Positions 24,793 through 37,760 of a stretch of DNA of 64,000 nt are shown here, piece by piece. Under the pieces are notes generated by a model. That model was given only the letters and a program-made list of their open reading frames with translations, was not told the DNA's origin and did no database searches. Each line of letters opens with the position of its first letter. Within the stretch, counting starts at the first letter, position 1. The DNA lies in assembly GCF_048128805.1 (NCBI RefSeq), contig NC_136016.1, positions 18,250,176-18,314,175 on the forward strand, given 5' to 3'. The translations under genes were made by a program, and so were the position numbers. Source of the DNA: Centroberyx gerrardi (Eukaryota > Chordata > Actinopteri > Beryciformes > Berycidae).

Positions 24793-27700
24793 TTAAGAGG
24801 AAACAGGAGTGGAGTCCCCGTTCCTTTGGTCCAGCTCCGACATGTCGGTCATGGGGGTTTCACACTTTTCGTCAGTGTTGACCAGGCTGTACTGACCAAT
24901 CTCTGTGTCTCTGGACTGCTGCTTGGTCCTGTCCCGCAGGACGGAGTGGATGAAGGCCAGCGGGACGGGCATCATGGCAAATATGATCAGTAAAGACAAG
25001 ACAGCCAGCGCCCAGCCAGGGTACTCCAGGGTCACCTCAGAGGCCTGAAAAAAAAGAGATAAAAATATTGAAATAATATAATTACTTAAGAACTGAAAGA
25101 GAACAGCCTGACGTTTCATTACTTTGCATTAAAATCAGTGAGAAATGATAAAAACTGCTAAAAATCCACCCTTGAATCCACCCTTGTTTACTTTTTGTTG
25201 TGCCCATTTTTCCTCAAGCTGCCTCGTCTACTTCTACTTCAGTTAGTGATTTCATACATTTCCCAGAATTACTTTTGACAACCTCCAGAGAACATCTGTG
25301 GGTTTTACATGCAGGTGCAGAGAGTGATAGCATAGTAAGAGCAAGAGAACAAGAGTTTTTCCCGGTCAGAAAAAGTGAGTCACGCCCCTTACTCCAAAAC
25401 ACAAAATGTCTTGTTTTAGGGTGGATTTTTTTTGGACACTTTCCCCACCTGCTCTTCGTTCCATGACATATACGTGGGTCGTTTGAGGAACATGCGGATC
25501 ATGCTGGCTCCCAGCAGCCCCAGCATAGCAAGCAGGCAAACGTATTTCCACAGGTATTTGTAAATCACACTGGGACGCCAACCCAGCATTGCCTCAATGT
25601 CGTTGAGGAACCTTTATAAAACACAAAGAGTGGTGACGGTTACAGAACTTTTGTGGCAAGCAAGCACTGACGAGACTAATAGAGAACGAATTAATTAGTT
25701 GGAATTTGAATGAAACTCAAGAACTCAATGAAGAGAAAGTTTCACACGGTTTGAAAATAGACCTCACCTATCAGCTCCATACAGCCAAGACACACTGAAT
25801 GTCTCAAAAACAACCACAATGATGAGCGGCAGGGTGGCAGAGTAATCATCGAACATCATCACAAAGTAGTTCCCGCAGCGCTGGGTGAACAGCAGGCCAA
25901 TCAGAAAGCCGATGATGCAGCTGAACACTGTGAAACAACATGTTAAAATAATAGTAAAGACATCAAAACTGTGAAATAACACAAATGGAATCATACAGTG
26001 ACCAAAAAAAGTGTTAAACAAATCAAAACGATCTTATATTTTAGATTCTTTAAAGTAGCCGCCCTTTGTCTTGATGGAAAGGCAAAGGCTTTGGAAAGAA
26101 ATTCATACATAGGCATCAACTTCACTATTTATATTTGTCTGAGAAACACATTGTAAGCATTTAAGCATAAGCCTTTAGATCAAAATGGCTTCAAGATAAT
26201 GAAAAACACAGTACATTCAGTGAGGTGTATCACTGTAAACACCCCCAAGGTTTTGGTTATTGCTCAGTGCCTGTGAACTCGCACCGAGAGATTGGTTAAA
26301 AGCTGCGGGAAGAGCAAGTTGTTTTGGTCCGACTGGTTCTCGTCCTCCTCTCCTGGTGCTGCCAGTGTGGTAGCAGAGTGACGTCGGGCTCTTCTGCGGC
26401 GCGCTGCCACAGTATCGCCACGGAAGCCACAAAATCCAAATCAAAAATAGGAATCGATCTCTAATCCACCTAATGTGCGCATCACGTCATGTTTGTCATT
26501 CAGCGATGCACAAACCAGTAGAGCAGTAGCGTCGTAGTCAGTCCGACCCAAACAAAACTTAAAATTCCACAATTTGCTCCAAACTCGCATGTGTTGGTAA
26601 CGGTATCCAGCTGTTATGCCATTGTAGACTGACATGTAATTCTGACAACTGATTGGACAGATATTCTCCAGGGAGATCGGACCCACGTGGGGAGTGGGGG
26701 ACACGGAACCGAATGATTCGCGGGACGTATGCGCGTCCCGATCCGTGGGCGGTGAACTGTACGGCACGGATGTTTTTTTCGGGAACCGTTTCACCCCTAC
26801 CACTCATCTACAGGCTCTGACACCAGGTGACTTTTAGGGGCAAAATGACAGGGAAAGGTACCTGCCAGCAGAGTACTGAAGTAAGCTTCAACTTCAAGTA
26901 TAGCTTCAACTATACAGTAGAGCTATCTGTAATCAATGCAAGAGTGATATCTCCTTCGGCAATGTTGTTCTACAGCATTGTACACAAAGTCACCCAGTGT
27001 ATCTCTTTTTGATACATTACCGAAACTGTACGATGCATCTTACTAGTTGTAGGAGTATCACTTGGAACGGGTGTTTACCTGTGAGTTTGGTCTTGTTGTT
27101 GGCCAGAGTTTTGAAGTTGTCTGTGAGGGGGGCGAGGATGCCCTCCATTGTGCCAAACATGGTGCTGAGGCCCAAGTTGAGCAGCATGAGGAAGAAGAGC
27201 GCCGACCAGAAGGGGCTGCCTGGCAGGAGGGACATGGCTTCTGTGAAGGCAATGAAGGCCAGGCCTGTTCCCTCCACACCCTGCACACAGGACGGGTGCA
27301 CAGAAAGGGAGGGAGTCAGAATGCATACGGAATATAAAATTTACTTCAGTTCCTTCAATTAAAACACTACATCAAGAGATCTTGGGATGTCTGATTGATA
27401 GCATAAGAGAGTTAGAGTGGTAACAGTAAAACACATAAGAAAGCTAAGAGCCAAAACATGCTTTCTGCTACGCAACAATGTTAATTCACACAAAATTTCA
27501 CTTTCATCTTTACCTTCTGCATCTCTTTTTCCAGGTCACAGTCAGTAAAGGTGCCAGGGACTTTATCTCCGTAGTGTTTAAACCAGGTCCTGTAGTCCGT
27601 CAGGGCCACAGAAGTGGGATCAGAGTAGTTGAAGCCTGGCATCAGGTTCTTGTCTACCTCACCGTTGAAAAACTGCTGTGACAGCTGCTCCAAATTACTG

Positions 27701-30700
27701 AGAAAAACACAAAAGACAAGGCAACAGTAAACATGTCGTCCCCCATGAATGATGCATCAAGTTTTGTCAAAATCGGATCAGTGACATCTGAGATATCGTG
27801 CGTGACCCATGGATGATGATTTTGTGTGTGCATTTCGATGCGTAACGCTGTTTTTCCTATACTAAAAACATACCTGGCTACACATTCCATGACTTTTTCT
27901 TTGGCGCGGAAGCCCAGCACCGCAAACACCACCAGAGTGGCCAGCACAGAGGTGAGGAAGTTTATCAAGGAGACGGTGAAGGCGTCACGGTGGCAGTTGT
28001 TGTTCTTAGGATTGTAGGAGGAGTAGGCGATGATAGATCCGAAGCCCAGGCCCAGAGCGAAGAAGACCTGCGTGGCCGCCTGCCGCCACACCTGCACGTC
28101 CGCCCAGATTTCCAGCTGTGGACGCACGGAAGGAGCAACAGATGTGTCAAAGGGGAAATCCTCACGTTCGCCTCCCTTCTCTACACCCGACCAGACACAC
28201 TAGCTGCAGATACCTTGGGGTAGAACATGTAGCTGATGCCCTCCATGGCCCCGTCCAGCAGGAGTCCTCTGATGAGGAAGCACAGCAGCACCACGTAGGG
28301 GAAGATGGAGGAGAAATACATCACCTTGGAAGAGAGAGGGGATGAACACATGAGCAAAGGATCTGCAATGAAATCGCAGGCGCAGACCAGGAACCACTGA
28401 CCAGCAGCTACAACAGACGGACAAGGAAGGAGGGGTCTCGAATAGGGAAGGGACAATAACTGGTATTACTACATATCCCGGTAAATAACAATAACATTAT
28501 GCCACCGCCTCTAATTTGTATTACCATGACCACTGCGATAACCGGTGACTTGCTGGGAGGCTGAATAACAAACTCAATCACACAGCCCCAGGTCTCTCTC
28601 GTCTGTCATCATTCATTTTTGCCACACAATGAATGCCACTTGTTGGGAAGTGAACAGCGTCATAGAGGAAGTGTCCGTGGTAAACACATAAAGCTGGGAA
28701 TCATCTGGCTGCGAGCGATACGTCAGCGTCACCAGCCTCATCAAATCCTTCTCCTACGGTTTTAATTATGTATTATCGTATATAGAGATAATTTTGGCCT
28801 AGACAATTGTACTATGAAGTTTTCATAGCGGTACAGGGCTAGTCTCAAATAGTTTACACACACACACACACACACACTGATCCATGTCTAGCTTTATGCC
28901 TTCCTCCACCCAGCTAGTGAACTCTTAGGCTAGTCTGGCTACCTCTTTTAGGACTGTTTTTTTATGATAGTAAGAGCAAACACTGTAAACGGTAATAAAA
29001 CTGTCTTGATATATGCCTGTGTATGTTTGATGCCCCCACACCTGGAACGTCCTGGTGAAAAAGTGATCTGAATCAAACAGACAAACTGTAGCCCTCTCCA
29101 GGCGGCTTTAGTATTACCAGGGGAGATAATCTATTGACTTTGCCCTCTGAAGTGGGGCGACACCTACGCCAGAAATTCCAGAGATTCCATCGCCCATGGG
29201 AACCCCGACATCTGAGCCCAGCACATGACCAGGATTTGATCTAACTGGGAAGGCCTATACAGTGCTGGTCAATATATGAGCACCCTTTGCAATTTGGTTG
29301 ATAATTTTGCATTTTTGCAGGTGTTCATTTCAGACCCTGGTCACAAATAATCTCTTGCCCACGGTCATTTGCTGCATGTCCGCCCCTCTCTCTCTCCCAT
29401 GCCTTCCTGTCTCTCTCTCACTAACTCTGTCGAATAAAGCATAAAAATGCCAAAAATAAATCTAAAAAAAAATAAAAAAAATCTCTTGAAAAGAAAGCAT
29501 AGCATTCATAAGAAGTGATTCTTACTTTGCAAATACTCAGCTTTGATCTTTTCTAACATGGAGGTATGAAAACACACACACACACTGTGGTAGGCAGTTT
29601 TCCCCACAGTGCAGCCGAGGACATCACAAGGCAAATTCAGGTCAGGCAGGCAGTCAGGTAACGCTTAGTGAGATGATGTGCTTCATGAGATGACTTCTAG
29701 AGGGCGTTTGTGGCTAAGAGATGCAGTGTTTCCCATACAGAAGCACAAAATCAAAAGTTGGTCAATGTAGAGAAATGGATCTAAATCGATCTCTAATGCG
29801 CCTGATGTCACATCACGTCATGTCTGTAATTTGGAGATGTACAGACAGCAGACCAGCAGCACTGAACTCAATCCACAGAGTCTCCCGGTGTGAAAACAAA
29901 AGTGAAACTTAACATTCCACCATTCACTGAACTCGCCTGTGTTACTAACGGGATTTATAAACAGTAACCATTTACAAACGTCTTCTGCTGCCCTTCAAAC
30001 ATTAACGGTAGGCAACGTACAGCCCACCTTGTGGTATTTAACTAACATTAGTGGAATTATTTAACCGATAACTGTGTCGCAGTGCTTCAGTGCGTTGCAT
30101 TGAAATGAACTGAACAGAACACACACGCCGTGGGTCTGTACAGGATCTGTGCTTGTTTAAGTAAAACTCTACAACTTAGTCTATCCTCCATGTACGGCAC
30201 ACGAAAACAAGGAATAAATGAATCAGCAGTCTTAATAACATTGAGTGATGAACAAATTTTGGTAGGTTTGCAAGCACAACATTTTTGTATTACTGCACTA
30301 CATTTTACATTCTAAGCCTCAGCGTGATGTTCGCTTTCCAAAGCAACTCACAGTAAGTGCAAACTGAATAAGTGATTCTTATTCGACTGCCTCAATCACA
30401 TATCTTTTCTTTTTTAAAAAAACAAGCCATTCATAATCAGAATTTGGTAATTCAGCTCTTTGACAAAAGCAGACATGCTGAACTCTGGATTTGAATACTG
30501 GATATTCAAGATGTGCAACAATGGAAAAAGCCAACATATTCAACATTTGATGAATGATGCATACTGTCAACAAGAAATACAAGCAAGTGATTGATTTACA
30601 ATAGACTAACAACATACTTCTACTAACACACCAAGACGCAGACAAAAATAGACTAACTCTAACTCTACTAGTAACCAATTAGGAAACTCTTCAGTCAAGC

Positions 30701-32598
30701 AGGTGCAGAGTTACAACACCCTGAGAGCTGCTAGATACAATTACGCTTATACACTTTTTACCGGCACAGTCGGCCTCATAGTGACAACGCTGCTTTGAAA
30801 GCCAGATGCCACAGCAGATCAGACAGTTACCTTGACAGAAGTCTTGATACCCTTGAACATTCCCAGGCACACGATGGTCCAGGCCGCCAGCAGACAGCAG
30901 GTGATGTAAGGGTTAAAACTGCCCAGCTCGTCGATGGAGTCTGTGATGTCCAGGGCCTTGCGGTACCAGAAGTATGTGGTGGGGGAGCTGCCTGCACATT
31001 CCTTTACTGGTGTGAAGAGAGAGAAATAGACGCTCAATCGCTGTACCATGGACGTCTTACTAGTGTGAACTCGGCTGATATACAGTTTTGATCAGAGACA
31101 GTTTTGATCTAGCCATCAGCTCACCTTTAACGAGTAATAGACTTGGTCACGTAATGTGTGATGCTGAGTGTTTACCTGTTACGTTCCCCGTTTCTGGACA
31201 CTGTTCCCAAGGTAAAGGGTACTGAAACGAGTTCCCAAGGTAGAAAAGACTCCATGCCAGGATCACGTTGTAGTAGAGCGCCACAAAGAAACACACCTGG
31301 GGATATTTGAGAACAAGTTTACCAGGTTTACTAGGTTCTTAAGAACATTAAACACATTCTATGGATACTTATGCAAATACTGTATACATAACTGTATATA
31401 CATTCATAACCCTACACTTGATGTCCAACAAGTTCAAGTCACAAAATACACCCTAAAACACTTTAACACTGCTACTGGTGATGGAGTTTGATAGCAGAAA
31501 AACAATTCATCTATCTAAAATATCATGTCAGGTTTGGATTTTACTCCCTCAGAATCAAAGAACAAGAGCTTCTTCCTAGAATCATGATTTTGCTCAACAA
31601 TCATACAGGGAGAAATTCATCGTAGAAGAGGCAGCGATACTAAATTCTCCACCAACAGTAGCCTCAATAGACCAGAATGCATTGCAGCCACAGCTCGCAT
31701 TTTGCTGATCTATCATTGGTAGCGTGTGAAATACAGCGTCCTCTTCCAACAGCTTTTTTGTAATTTGAACAACCGGGCACAGTTTTTTTTAATTTTTTTC
31801 TATCTCTAGTCTCCACTCCTCAACTGGAAAAACACGCTATACTATTGCTATCACTCTCTCCACCTACACAGCACTGAGAACCCCATTTTGCCCCCGAAAG
31901 GCATTCTGGGAAATGTAGGACACCAGTGACTGAAGCAGAAGTAAATGAGGCAGTTTGAGGAAAGTGGGTACACCAAAAAAATAAATGAAAACACTTCACA
32001 TCACAAAATAACTCCTGGAACGCACTGAACTTCACAAATTGATGATATCTAACAAGAGTAACCGAGGGAGGATTTTCCCTTTAACTGTCGGCATCTTACC
32101 ACACAGCTGGAGTAGCCAATCCCTGCAAGCTTGGGGGAGATGTACTTCCACACCCCAATGCTGCCCTGCCGGATGGCCTGACCGGCCGCCAGCTCCAGGA
32201 AGAACAAGGGGATGCCAACAACCAGCATGAGCAGCACATACAGGAGGAGAAAAGCTCCTGGTGGGGAGAGGAGAAGAGATGTGTCAAAACGGTACACTTA
32301 ATCTATAGAAAAACAAAAATGATGCTAATGTGAAGTTCAACCGAATGCTGACTGACAAGACTAGGACCTCACCTCCTCCATTCTGGTGGCACAAATATGG
32401 AAACCTCCACACGTTGCCGAGCCCGACACTGAACCCCACCTGAGCCAAGAAATACTCTATTTTACTGTTCCACCCGTCTCTGGCGGGCGGCTCCGACGGA
32501 CCCTGCTGGCCGCTCTCCTCACCAGCACCGCCGTCGACCTCCGTCACGAGCGCGTCACCTGTCCTGTCGTCGTCACTGGGCAAGGGCTGCTTCTCCAT
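24793..32598 (-). CDS. slc6a16: SLC6-family transporter, SLC6A16 (NTT5) type, complete
   Basis: A sodium-coupled transporter of the SLC6A15/16/17 (NTT) branch, with intracellular or vesicular neutral amino acid transporters as relatives. Coding exons (complement): 32373-32598, 32100-32257, 31176-31296, 30831-31006, 28214-28324, 27874-28115, 27514-27697, 27079-27280, 25768-25927, 25449-25611, 24793-25044. They sum to 1995 nt, 664 aa, with all phases consistent. Diagnostic motifs are [20 protein letters not shown] (TM1), [13 protein letters not shown] (TM2), [16 protein letters not shown] (TM3), [12 protein letters not shown] (loop 2), [11 protein letters not shown] (TM6), [13 protein letters not shown] and [20 protein letters not shown]. 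The start codon follows directly on an acceptor (CCCCTAG|ATG), so the 5' UTR lies in an upstream exon. The C-tail is short relative to human SLC6A15-17. Exons 5 and 10 use AAG acceptors. SLC6A16 over A15/A17 rests mainly on synteny with SLC17A7. Confidence 0.9.
25158..25433 (+). mobile_element. MITE-like element, copy B (internally deleted)
   Basis: Starts AAAAATCCACCCTT and ends TTAGGGTGGATTTTT, an inverted pair. The body matches copy A at 2060-2275 (TAGTAAGAGCAAGAG, CACGCCCCTTACTC). It lies in the last slc6a16 intron and ends about 9 bp from the exon 10 donor (25442-25448). Confidence 0.65.
26430..26805. mobile_element. Dispersed DNA-element-like repeat R3, copy 1
   Basis: 26450-26600 matches 29785-29960 directly (CGATCTCTAAT, CATCACGTCATGT, the CTTAA.ATTCCAC region, GTGTT..TAACGG). 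The right end ACCGTTTCACCCCTAC resembles the AGGGGTGAAACGGT termini of fish hAT-like short elements. A small palindrome GGGACG-6 nt-CGTCCC lies at about 26722. It is in the slc6a16 intron between exons 8 and 9. Confidence 0.5.
29370..29490 (+). mobile_element. SINE-like 3' fragment
   Basis: GCTGCATGTCCGCCCC, a CT-rich stretch, CTGTCGAATAAAGC and then an A-rich tail. It is the inverted counterpart of 10085-10165. It lies in the slc6a16 intron between exons 4 and 5. Confidence 0.55.
29765..29960. repeat. Dispersed repeat R3, copy 2
   Basis: Direct copy of 26450-26600 in a different slc6a16 intron; see that entry for the shared strings. Confidence 0.55.
31441..32083 (-). mobile_element. MITE-like element, copy C (inverted), ~640 bp
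   Basis: Reverse complement of copy A throughout. The right end is GGATTTTCCCTTTAA and the left end is AAAATACACCCTAAAACACT. Internally AATAGACCAGAATGCATTGC and CAATCATACAGGGAGAAATT correspond to copy A. It ends about 9 bp from the slc6a16 exon 2 donor (32092-32099). Confidence 0.7.
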
Positions 32599-35500
32599 CT
32601 AGGGGAGGGGGAAACAGAAACAGGTCAGAATGTAAACTATGCACTTCCGTCATGCAACACCTTTGTTTTGGAGGCATGGCTTGAGACTGACCTTACCCAA
32701 ATAAAGCAACGGCCAATTATAGCCTTTACTCGTGGAGGGCCACAAATAACTATTCTGATGAGAGTGAGAGAGTGAGTGTGAGAAAGTGAGTGAGTGAGTG
32801 AGTGAGTGAGAGAGAGATCAATCTATAGGTCCCATAGGCTTTCCTAATGATTGCCTGATCACAAGTCACGACTCTGGCTGAGAAAAATCCTAAACAAATA
32901 AATAGCCACCAAAGCCTCATCTGACTTACTGTTGTCCTTGTAGACACAATGCTGACAGCTCACTGTACTTTGTCTCTATGTCTCTACCTAAAGCTAAAGT
33001 TAAAGTTAAGATTTCAAAAAAGGAAAGAGAGGAGAGAGAAAAAAGAAGGCGACAAATTGTCTTATAATTTTTTTCATAAAGAAATGTGGTGCAAATTAAA
33101 CTATTAGCCAATTCCATAAACTAGTGAAACAGAGTTGATATCCTCCCATAGATTCTTTGCATGTTCACATTTTGCAAATTGAAATTTAGTCAGATCATAA
33201 GTTAGCAACTCTCTTATCCAGCTCTTCTCTAGGTGAATTGTTATAACTAACATATTGCTAACAAATCTGCATAGATAATAAATAATATAAAAATGTGCCT
33301 GTCACACACAAATCACACAATACCAATAAATCACAATAATATGGGAAGGCCTGGGATAGTGGGGGCCCAATATGATATATTTTCATTATCTACACTATTC
33401 TCTAATTCAGAACATAATCTACAGTATACATACTTTATACTATCAACTAAAGATCCACATAACACAAAGGCTCAAGCCCATGACATGAAGATCTCACTCC
33501 AGCCAGCTGACATATGTTGGCAACCCTGAAAGAGTTCACACAGAAAATGGATAAATATGTTTTAAGCCAGTTGTTCTCAACGTGGGGTTCGGGGACCACC
33601 AGGGGTCAGGGTTCCAGGATGTCCCCCAGCAAATTGATAAATCGTTTAACTGTAAAATGTTGAAGAATGACTATTTTGATTATAGTTTCACTGTGATCTC
33701 CACCTACAATACTGATAGTCATGGAATTCTGGACAAAATCATGTCTAACAATAAAAAATACTTTCAGTTTGTGTCCGAGAGACAAGATCTGGCCCTATTG
33801 TGTACTAAATTGGGGGGTTCTTGATATAAAAATCGCTGTTTTAAAACCACCTCCTGATATGGATAACTGACCTGACCACGAAGATGTAGAAACACAGTCG
33901 ATGTGGCAGAAAAAAGGAAGAAAATCGGCGGTAATCTTCAGTCAGTCCGTACAGAAGAGGAACAAGAGGAACACGTGCAGCGATGTTGCACCGACTGTCA
34001 CTACAATGTAAACCACGTCGCGAGCTACCTTCTTTAGTCTGTACTACAGCAGCTTACTTTAGTGTGTAACCATTTTCAAGTTCCGAGCTCATGGAAAGAT
34101 TTCTAAAAAAATTGAGCAACAATTAGTGCTGAAAAGCCAGTTGTAGTTTTCTAACCGCGTCAAAGGATCAGTGAGTAAAAGCCGCGGTCTGTCTTATTAT
34201 ATTGAGTGGGTTTGTTTCTTCCGCATGATGCAACGAGGATGGACAGCGCCCACATCACAGAGGTGCCGCATTCAGGTGCTGTCGGAAATATTGGAATCAC
34301 GAATCGAAAGCACCTGAACGACCCACCAAAGGGTTAATTGAACATCCACTCCCCCCTCGGAGGAATCCCGCGCTGCCGTTCCCTTAACTCTGACAACTGA
34401 AGTGAAATGTCTGAAGGCGGCAGCTGTAGTAGAAACGAAGTCAAGATTTGCTCGCACAGGCAAAATGGCCAGTTTGTGCCACCAAAACGAAGTGACACAT
34501 TGGCTTCGATCGCTGCAGTGTGTGAGCCTGCAATTGGTCAACAGTGTCACGTGACTGGTTGCATTTTTAGGTATGTTCTTTGGGCTACGCATTCCCAATT
34601 ATTCCCCTATCGTTTCGCTCATTTCCAAGATGAACAGACCTCAAGTTGCAGCAAGTATTCAGACATTTGCTTGCAGCACCGTGTTCGACAACAGTTCAAT
34701 TTTGCGCATGTTCGATTTTGTTTCTACTATGCTTCCACCTATTGGTTGACCCTTCGAGGGCCGCGGGAGCGAGTCAACATTTCAGCAGACTTCAGGAGTG
34801 CAGCTTGACCAGAATGCATTTGGATTGTTTGTAATATCATTTGCACGAACACACATAGCGATATTAGGCCCTATAAGTTAAAACATTAAAACATCAATTA
34901 CACAACTGGTGCATTTTCTCCTATTCATTCTCACAGTGCAGAACAAAGCAGCTCTGTGATGCTTCATTGCTAAAATAAAACAAACAGCCACCAAAACGCC
35001 ACTTTTGTTTCAGCGCTTGTTTTGTTATTGTTTCCGACCAAAAGCACTTGACCGCTCGCCGAGACTGTGGATGTGTGAAATACGAACGTAGGAGGGGCAC
35101 GTGAACGCAGCACACGCCTCCAGCACCTCCCCTTTGTTGCAGTGGTGACAGACGTGCCGTTTGGAAATACAAGTGCGAGACCACAGCAGTCTTTTGTTAT
35201 TTATTATCGTAGGCTTTGTCTTTAATTTATCAAATTATCAGGCAAAACTTGTAATATTTAGGTTAAAGTAAATGAGGGGAAGTTGGAGATTTGTTGATAT
35301 GGCTTTGACGCACGTTAGGCTGCCCTGCCTGAATTGTCAAATACAACACGTGGCAGATATTCACTTTCTCACTTTTAACTTTATAAACCTGTGATAGCCT
35401 TGGTGTACTACCAGAAGTCCCTCCTTGGCTATTTTTCACTTTTTAGTTTGTCAAAAAGTAAAGAAATTTACAGAAACTGGGCTGATGCAATAGTTTGTTC

Positions 35501-36640
35501 CTGCCAACAAATCTTAACTATAGCTTTGGGCTTTTAACAGTATTCATGATCAAATTATTTAAAATGTCAAACTGCTTTACCCTTTTCAACCTGTTTAAGT
35601 TTGAATACAGAAAGACTTCATCAGGCTATAAATTCACTCCAATGTAACTGTCCCGGGGGGAAGAAATTACAGGCTGCGGTACTCACTGTGCAGTCACACT
35701 GTCTGCCACGTAAGCCTGCTCAAATACAATATGAGATCCACTGCTTTCGCCAGTCCATAGGCTATAGGATACTGGGAAATACTTGGAAATAATTTCATGC
35801 ATTCATTAAAAGCAAATACCTTATGGCATCAAGTTAATAGATTCTCAAGTCAAGTTGTCCAAATGTCCTCAGGGACACTAACCAAAGTCAAACAGTGAAC
35901 GTGCTGCCGCTTCACCTGACTCCGCCTGCTCTGCTCTATTGGCGGATCGGACGGAGGCTTGGAGCCGCAGGTTTGTCCCATCCTGTCACAGACTGTTGTG
36001 AAATATGACACCCTCGGGTATTTATTTAGAAATTGTCTGCTGCTGTAGGCCACGTTTTGTGCGACGACAGGTAACGTATTGAAATGTGCCTGCCTGCAAG
36101 TGCAGCCTATGGCACAGACAGGGGCCGCTCTAAACTGCTGGAGGCCCTGGGGAAAAATATCTGTGGAGGCCCCCTTTTGAGACAAATCCTACCTACTGTC
36201 AAGTAATAAAGACCAAGTAAAACACACTTTTTTTTTTGTCTGTTTTGTTTTTTTGAAAATAAATTAATGGATGCGTGAGAACTTAGGCATTTGCCTATTC
36301 AGCCTACAGGGAGTGCCTTCTATGGGCACAGATTTCCCAAATGTGGCCCACTGTGGAAGGAGTACTGGAATGTCCTATGGAACTTTGCTGATATTTCACT
36401 TAAAGCTGCAATAAGCGATTTTTCTGACCACTAAAGGGAGACAGAAACCGCAACACATTTGTAAATAACACACAGCAAAGCCACTGCACTACAGAGACCT
36501 TTAAGGACAAATGGAAGGATAAATGCTAATAGCTAAGCTAAACGTATCTGCTTTCTCCCTCTCAAGGTTACATGTCCCACAATGACAGAAGTGAAGAGGT
36601 AGGTAGCAAGTTTATTAACAAGCACACTCGCTCGCTTCAT
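32599..36640. other. Intergenic: slc6a16 upstream region toward eps8l1
   Basis: Divergent spacer between slc6a16 (minus) and eps8l1 (plus). A slc6a16 5' UTR exon may end at 32930 (donor A|GTAAGTC on the minus strand), since its start codon follows an acceptor directly. A hAT-like fragment lies at 33568-33850. 33900-34800 is more GC/CpG-rich and may hold promoter sequence. An unsupported 133-codon plus-strand open frame (34407-34808) shows no family features. 36115-36190 resembles a repeat terminus (GGGGCCGCTCTAAACTGC). Confidence 0.4.
33568..33850. mobile_element. hAT-like short DNA element fragment
   Basis: Begins CAGTTGTTCTCAACGTGGGG, then TTCGGGGACCACCAGGGGTC. This is the CAG..GTTCTCAA-type terminus of hAT elements and a very common fish repeat. 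No matching right terminal repeat is visible, so it is truncated. Confidence 0.55.
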
Positions 36641-36654
36641 CGATTCCACAATAA

Positions 36655-36705
36655 AGCTACTCAATTACAGTAACATGATTAAATGTAATTAGTTACTTCC
36701 ACCCT
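36655..36705 (-). repeat. Partial inverted copy of the 37241-37760 repeat
   Basis: AGCTACTCAATTACAGTAAC through AGTTACTTCCACCC is the reverse complement of the start of the 37241-37760 element. Confidence 0.6.
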
Positions 36706-36794
36706 TGGAAATGTGTGTGCTTGTTAGTGTGTGGGTGTGCAAGAGAGAGAGAGATAGAGAGAGAGTAAATATTTTTATCTCTAAGGTGGAGCGG

Positions 36795-36995
36795 TGTGCT
36801 GGGCGGGGCTGGGTGAGGTGACACACCTCTGCTCTGGAAAAGCTTTTAGAAGAGAGAGGAAAGCGAGGAATGAGATACCTGCAGTCACACACAGACTCAC
36901 ACACAGACAGACACACAGACAGCAAACACACACACACACACACATTTGCTGATATATTTTCAGGAGCCAAAGTATCTGAAGCCTAATAACCTTGG
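36795..36995 (+). promoter_or_regulatory. Candidate eps8l1 promoter and noncoding first exon
   Basis: A GC box GGGCGGGGC (36801-36809) is followed by a purine-rich stretch and a good donor CCTTG|GTAAGT at 36994/36995. Because the eps8l1 start codon lies in an exon preceded by an acceptor (CAACAG at 38937-38942), an upstream noncoding exon is needed. This is the best candidate I see. TTTTCAG at 36957-36963 could instead make 36964-36994 an internal UTR exon. Confidence 0.35.
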
Positions 36996-37240
36996 TAAGT
37001 TGATCACAAATAATTGTTTCCAGTCATCCGTCTATGTATTTGATATCTATGACTGTGATTTTTTAGACAATAGCTTGAGGGAACAAATAAGCTTGTACAG
37101 TGGAAGGTTTGCCGATGGATCGTCTTGTGATTACTTCATTCTCAGGTATTTGGTTTTGCAGCCATGAACCATGACAGAAATTGTATGACATTTTATACTG
37201 TCTTTGATTAATTTTGTTTCACTAAATCATAGATGATCAA

Positions 37241-37760
37241 GGTTGGAAGTAACTAATTACATTTACTCGCCTTACTGTAATTGAGTAGCTTTTTTATGTA
37301 CTTTTTTGAGTATTTTTTTCAAGTCAGTAATTTTACTTTTACTCAAGTATGTTTTCACTGAAGTGTTGTACGCAGCTACATTTTTAAATCACATCCATTA
37401 CAGAGTACAGATTTTTATGGCTCTCCATAAGAATCAGAAACTGGACAAGAGTAAATTGACAAATTCTGGAGCCATTCACAGTGAGAAGAATAATCTGGCT
37501 TTACTTTGTGCACTTTATTTTGTAATTTCCAAGTTTTTCAGTTAAAAGAATCTAGTTTGAACTCTACTCTCTTCCTTTTGGAAAAGATCTAACTGTTCCC
37601 TTCTCTAAAAAGTAACTCTTTTACTCTGAGTACATTAGCTACTTTTTATTTTTACTTAAGTAGATTTCCCCCCCATTACGTTTACTTCTACTTAAGTAAA
37701 ATATAAGCAAATTAACAGTACCTCTACTTGAGTAGGATATTTTAGTCCTCTTTCCACCAC
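37241..37760 (+). mobile_element. Fish interspersed repeat with GGAAGTAACTAATTAC...CTTTCCACCACTGG layout
   Basis: Ends GGTTGGAAGTAACTAATTAC and CCTCTTTCCACCACTGG, with repeated TTACTTTTACT/CTTAAGTA motifs inside. This is a widely distributed non-coding fish repeat pattern. No coding content. Confidence 0.55.

Noticed and set aside
34241-34290. RE1/NRSF-like half-sites (GGACAGCGCC at 34241; GGTGCTGTCG at about 34276) near slc6a16
   Set aside because: Only one half matches in each and the partner half is missing at the usual spacing, so this is not a convincing REST site.
34407-34808. 133-codon plus-strand open frame between slc6a16 and eps8l1
   Set aside because: No family motif, signal peptide or splice partner is visible. 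It lies in a locally GC-rich divergent spacer where long open frames arise by chance. A search for conservation would be needed to revive it.
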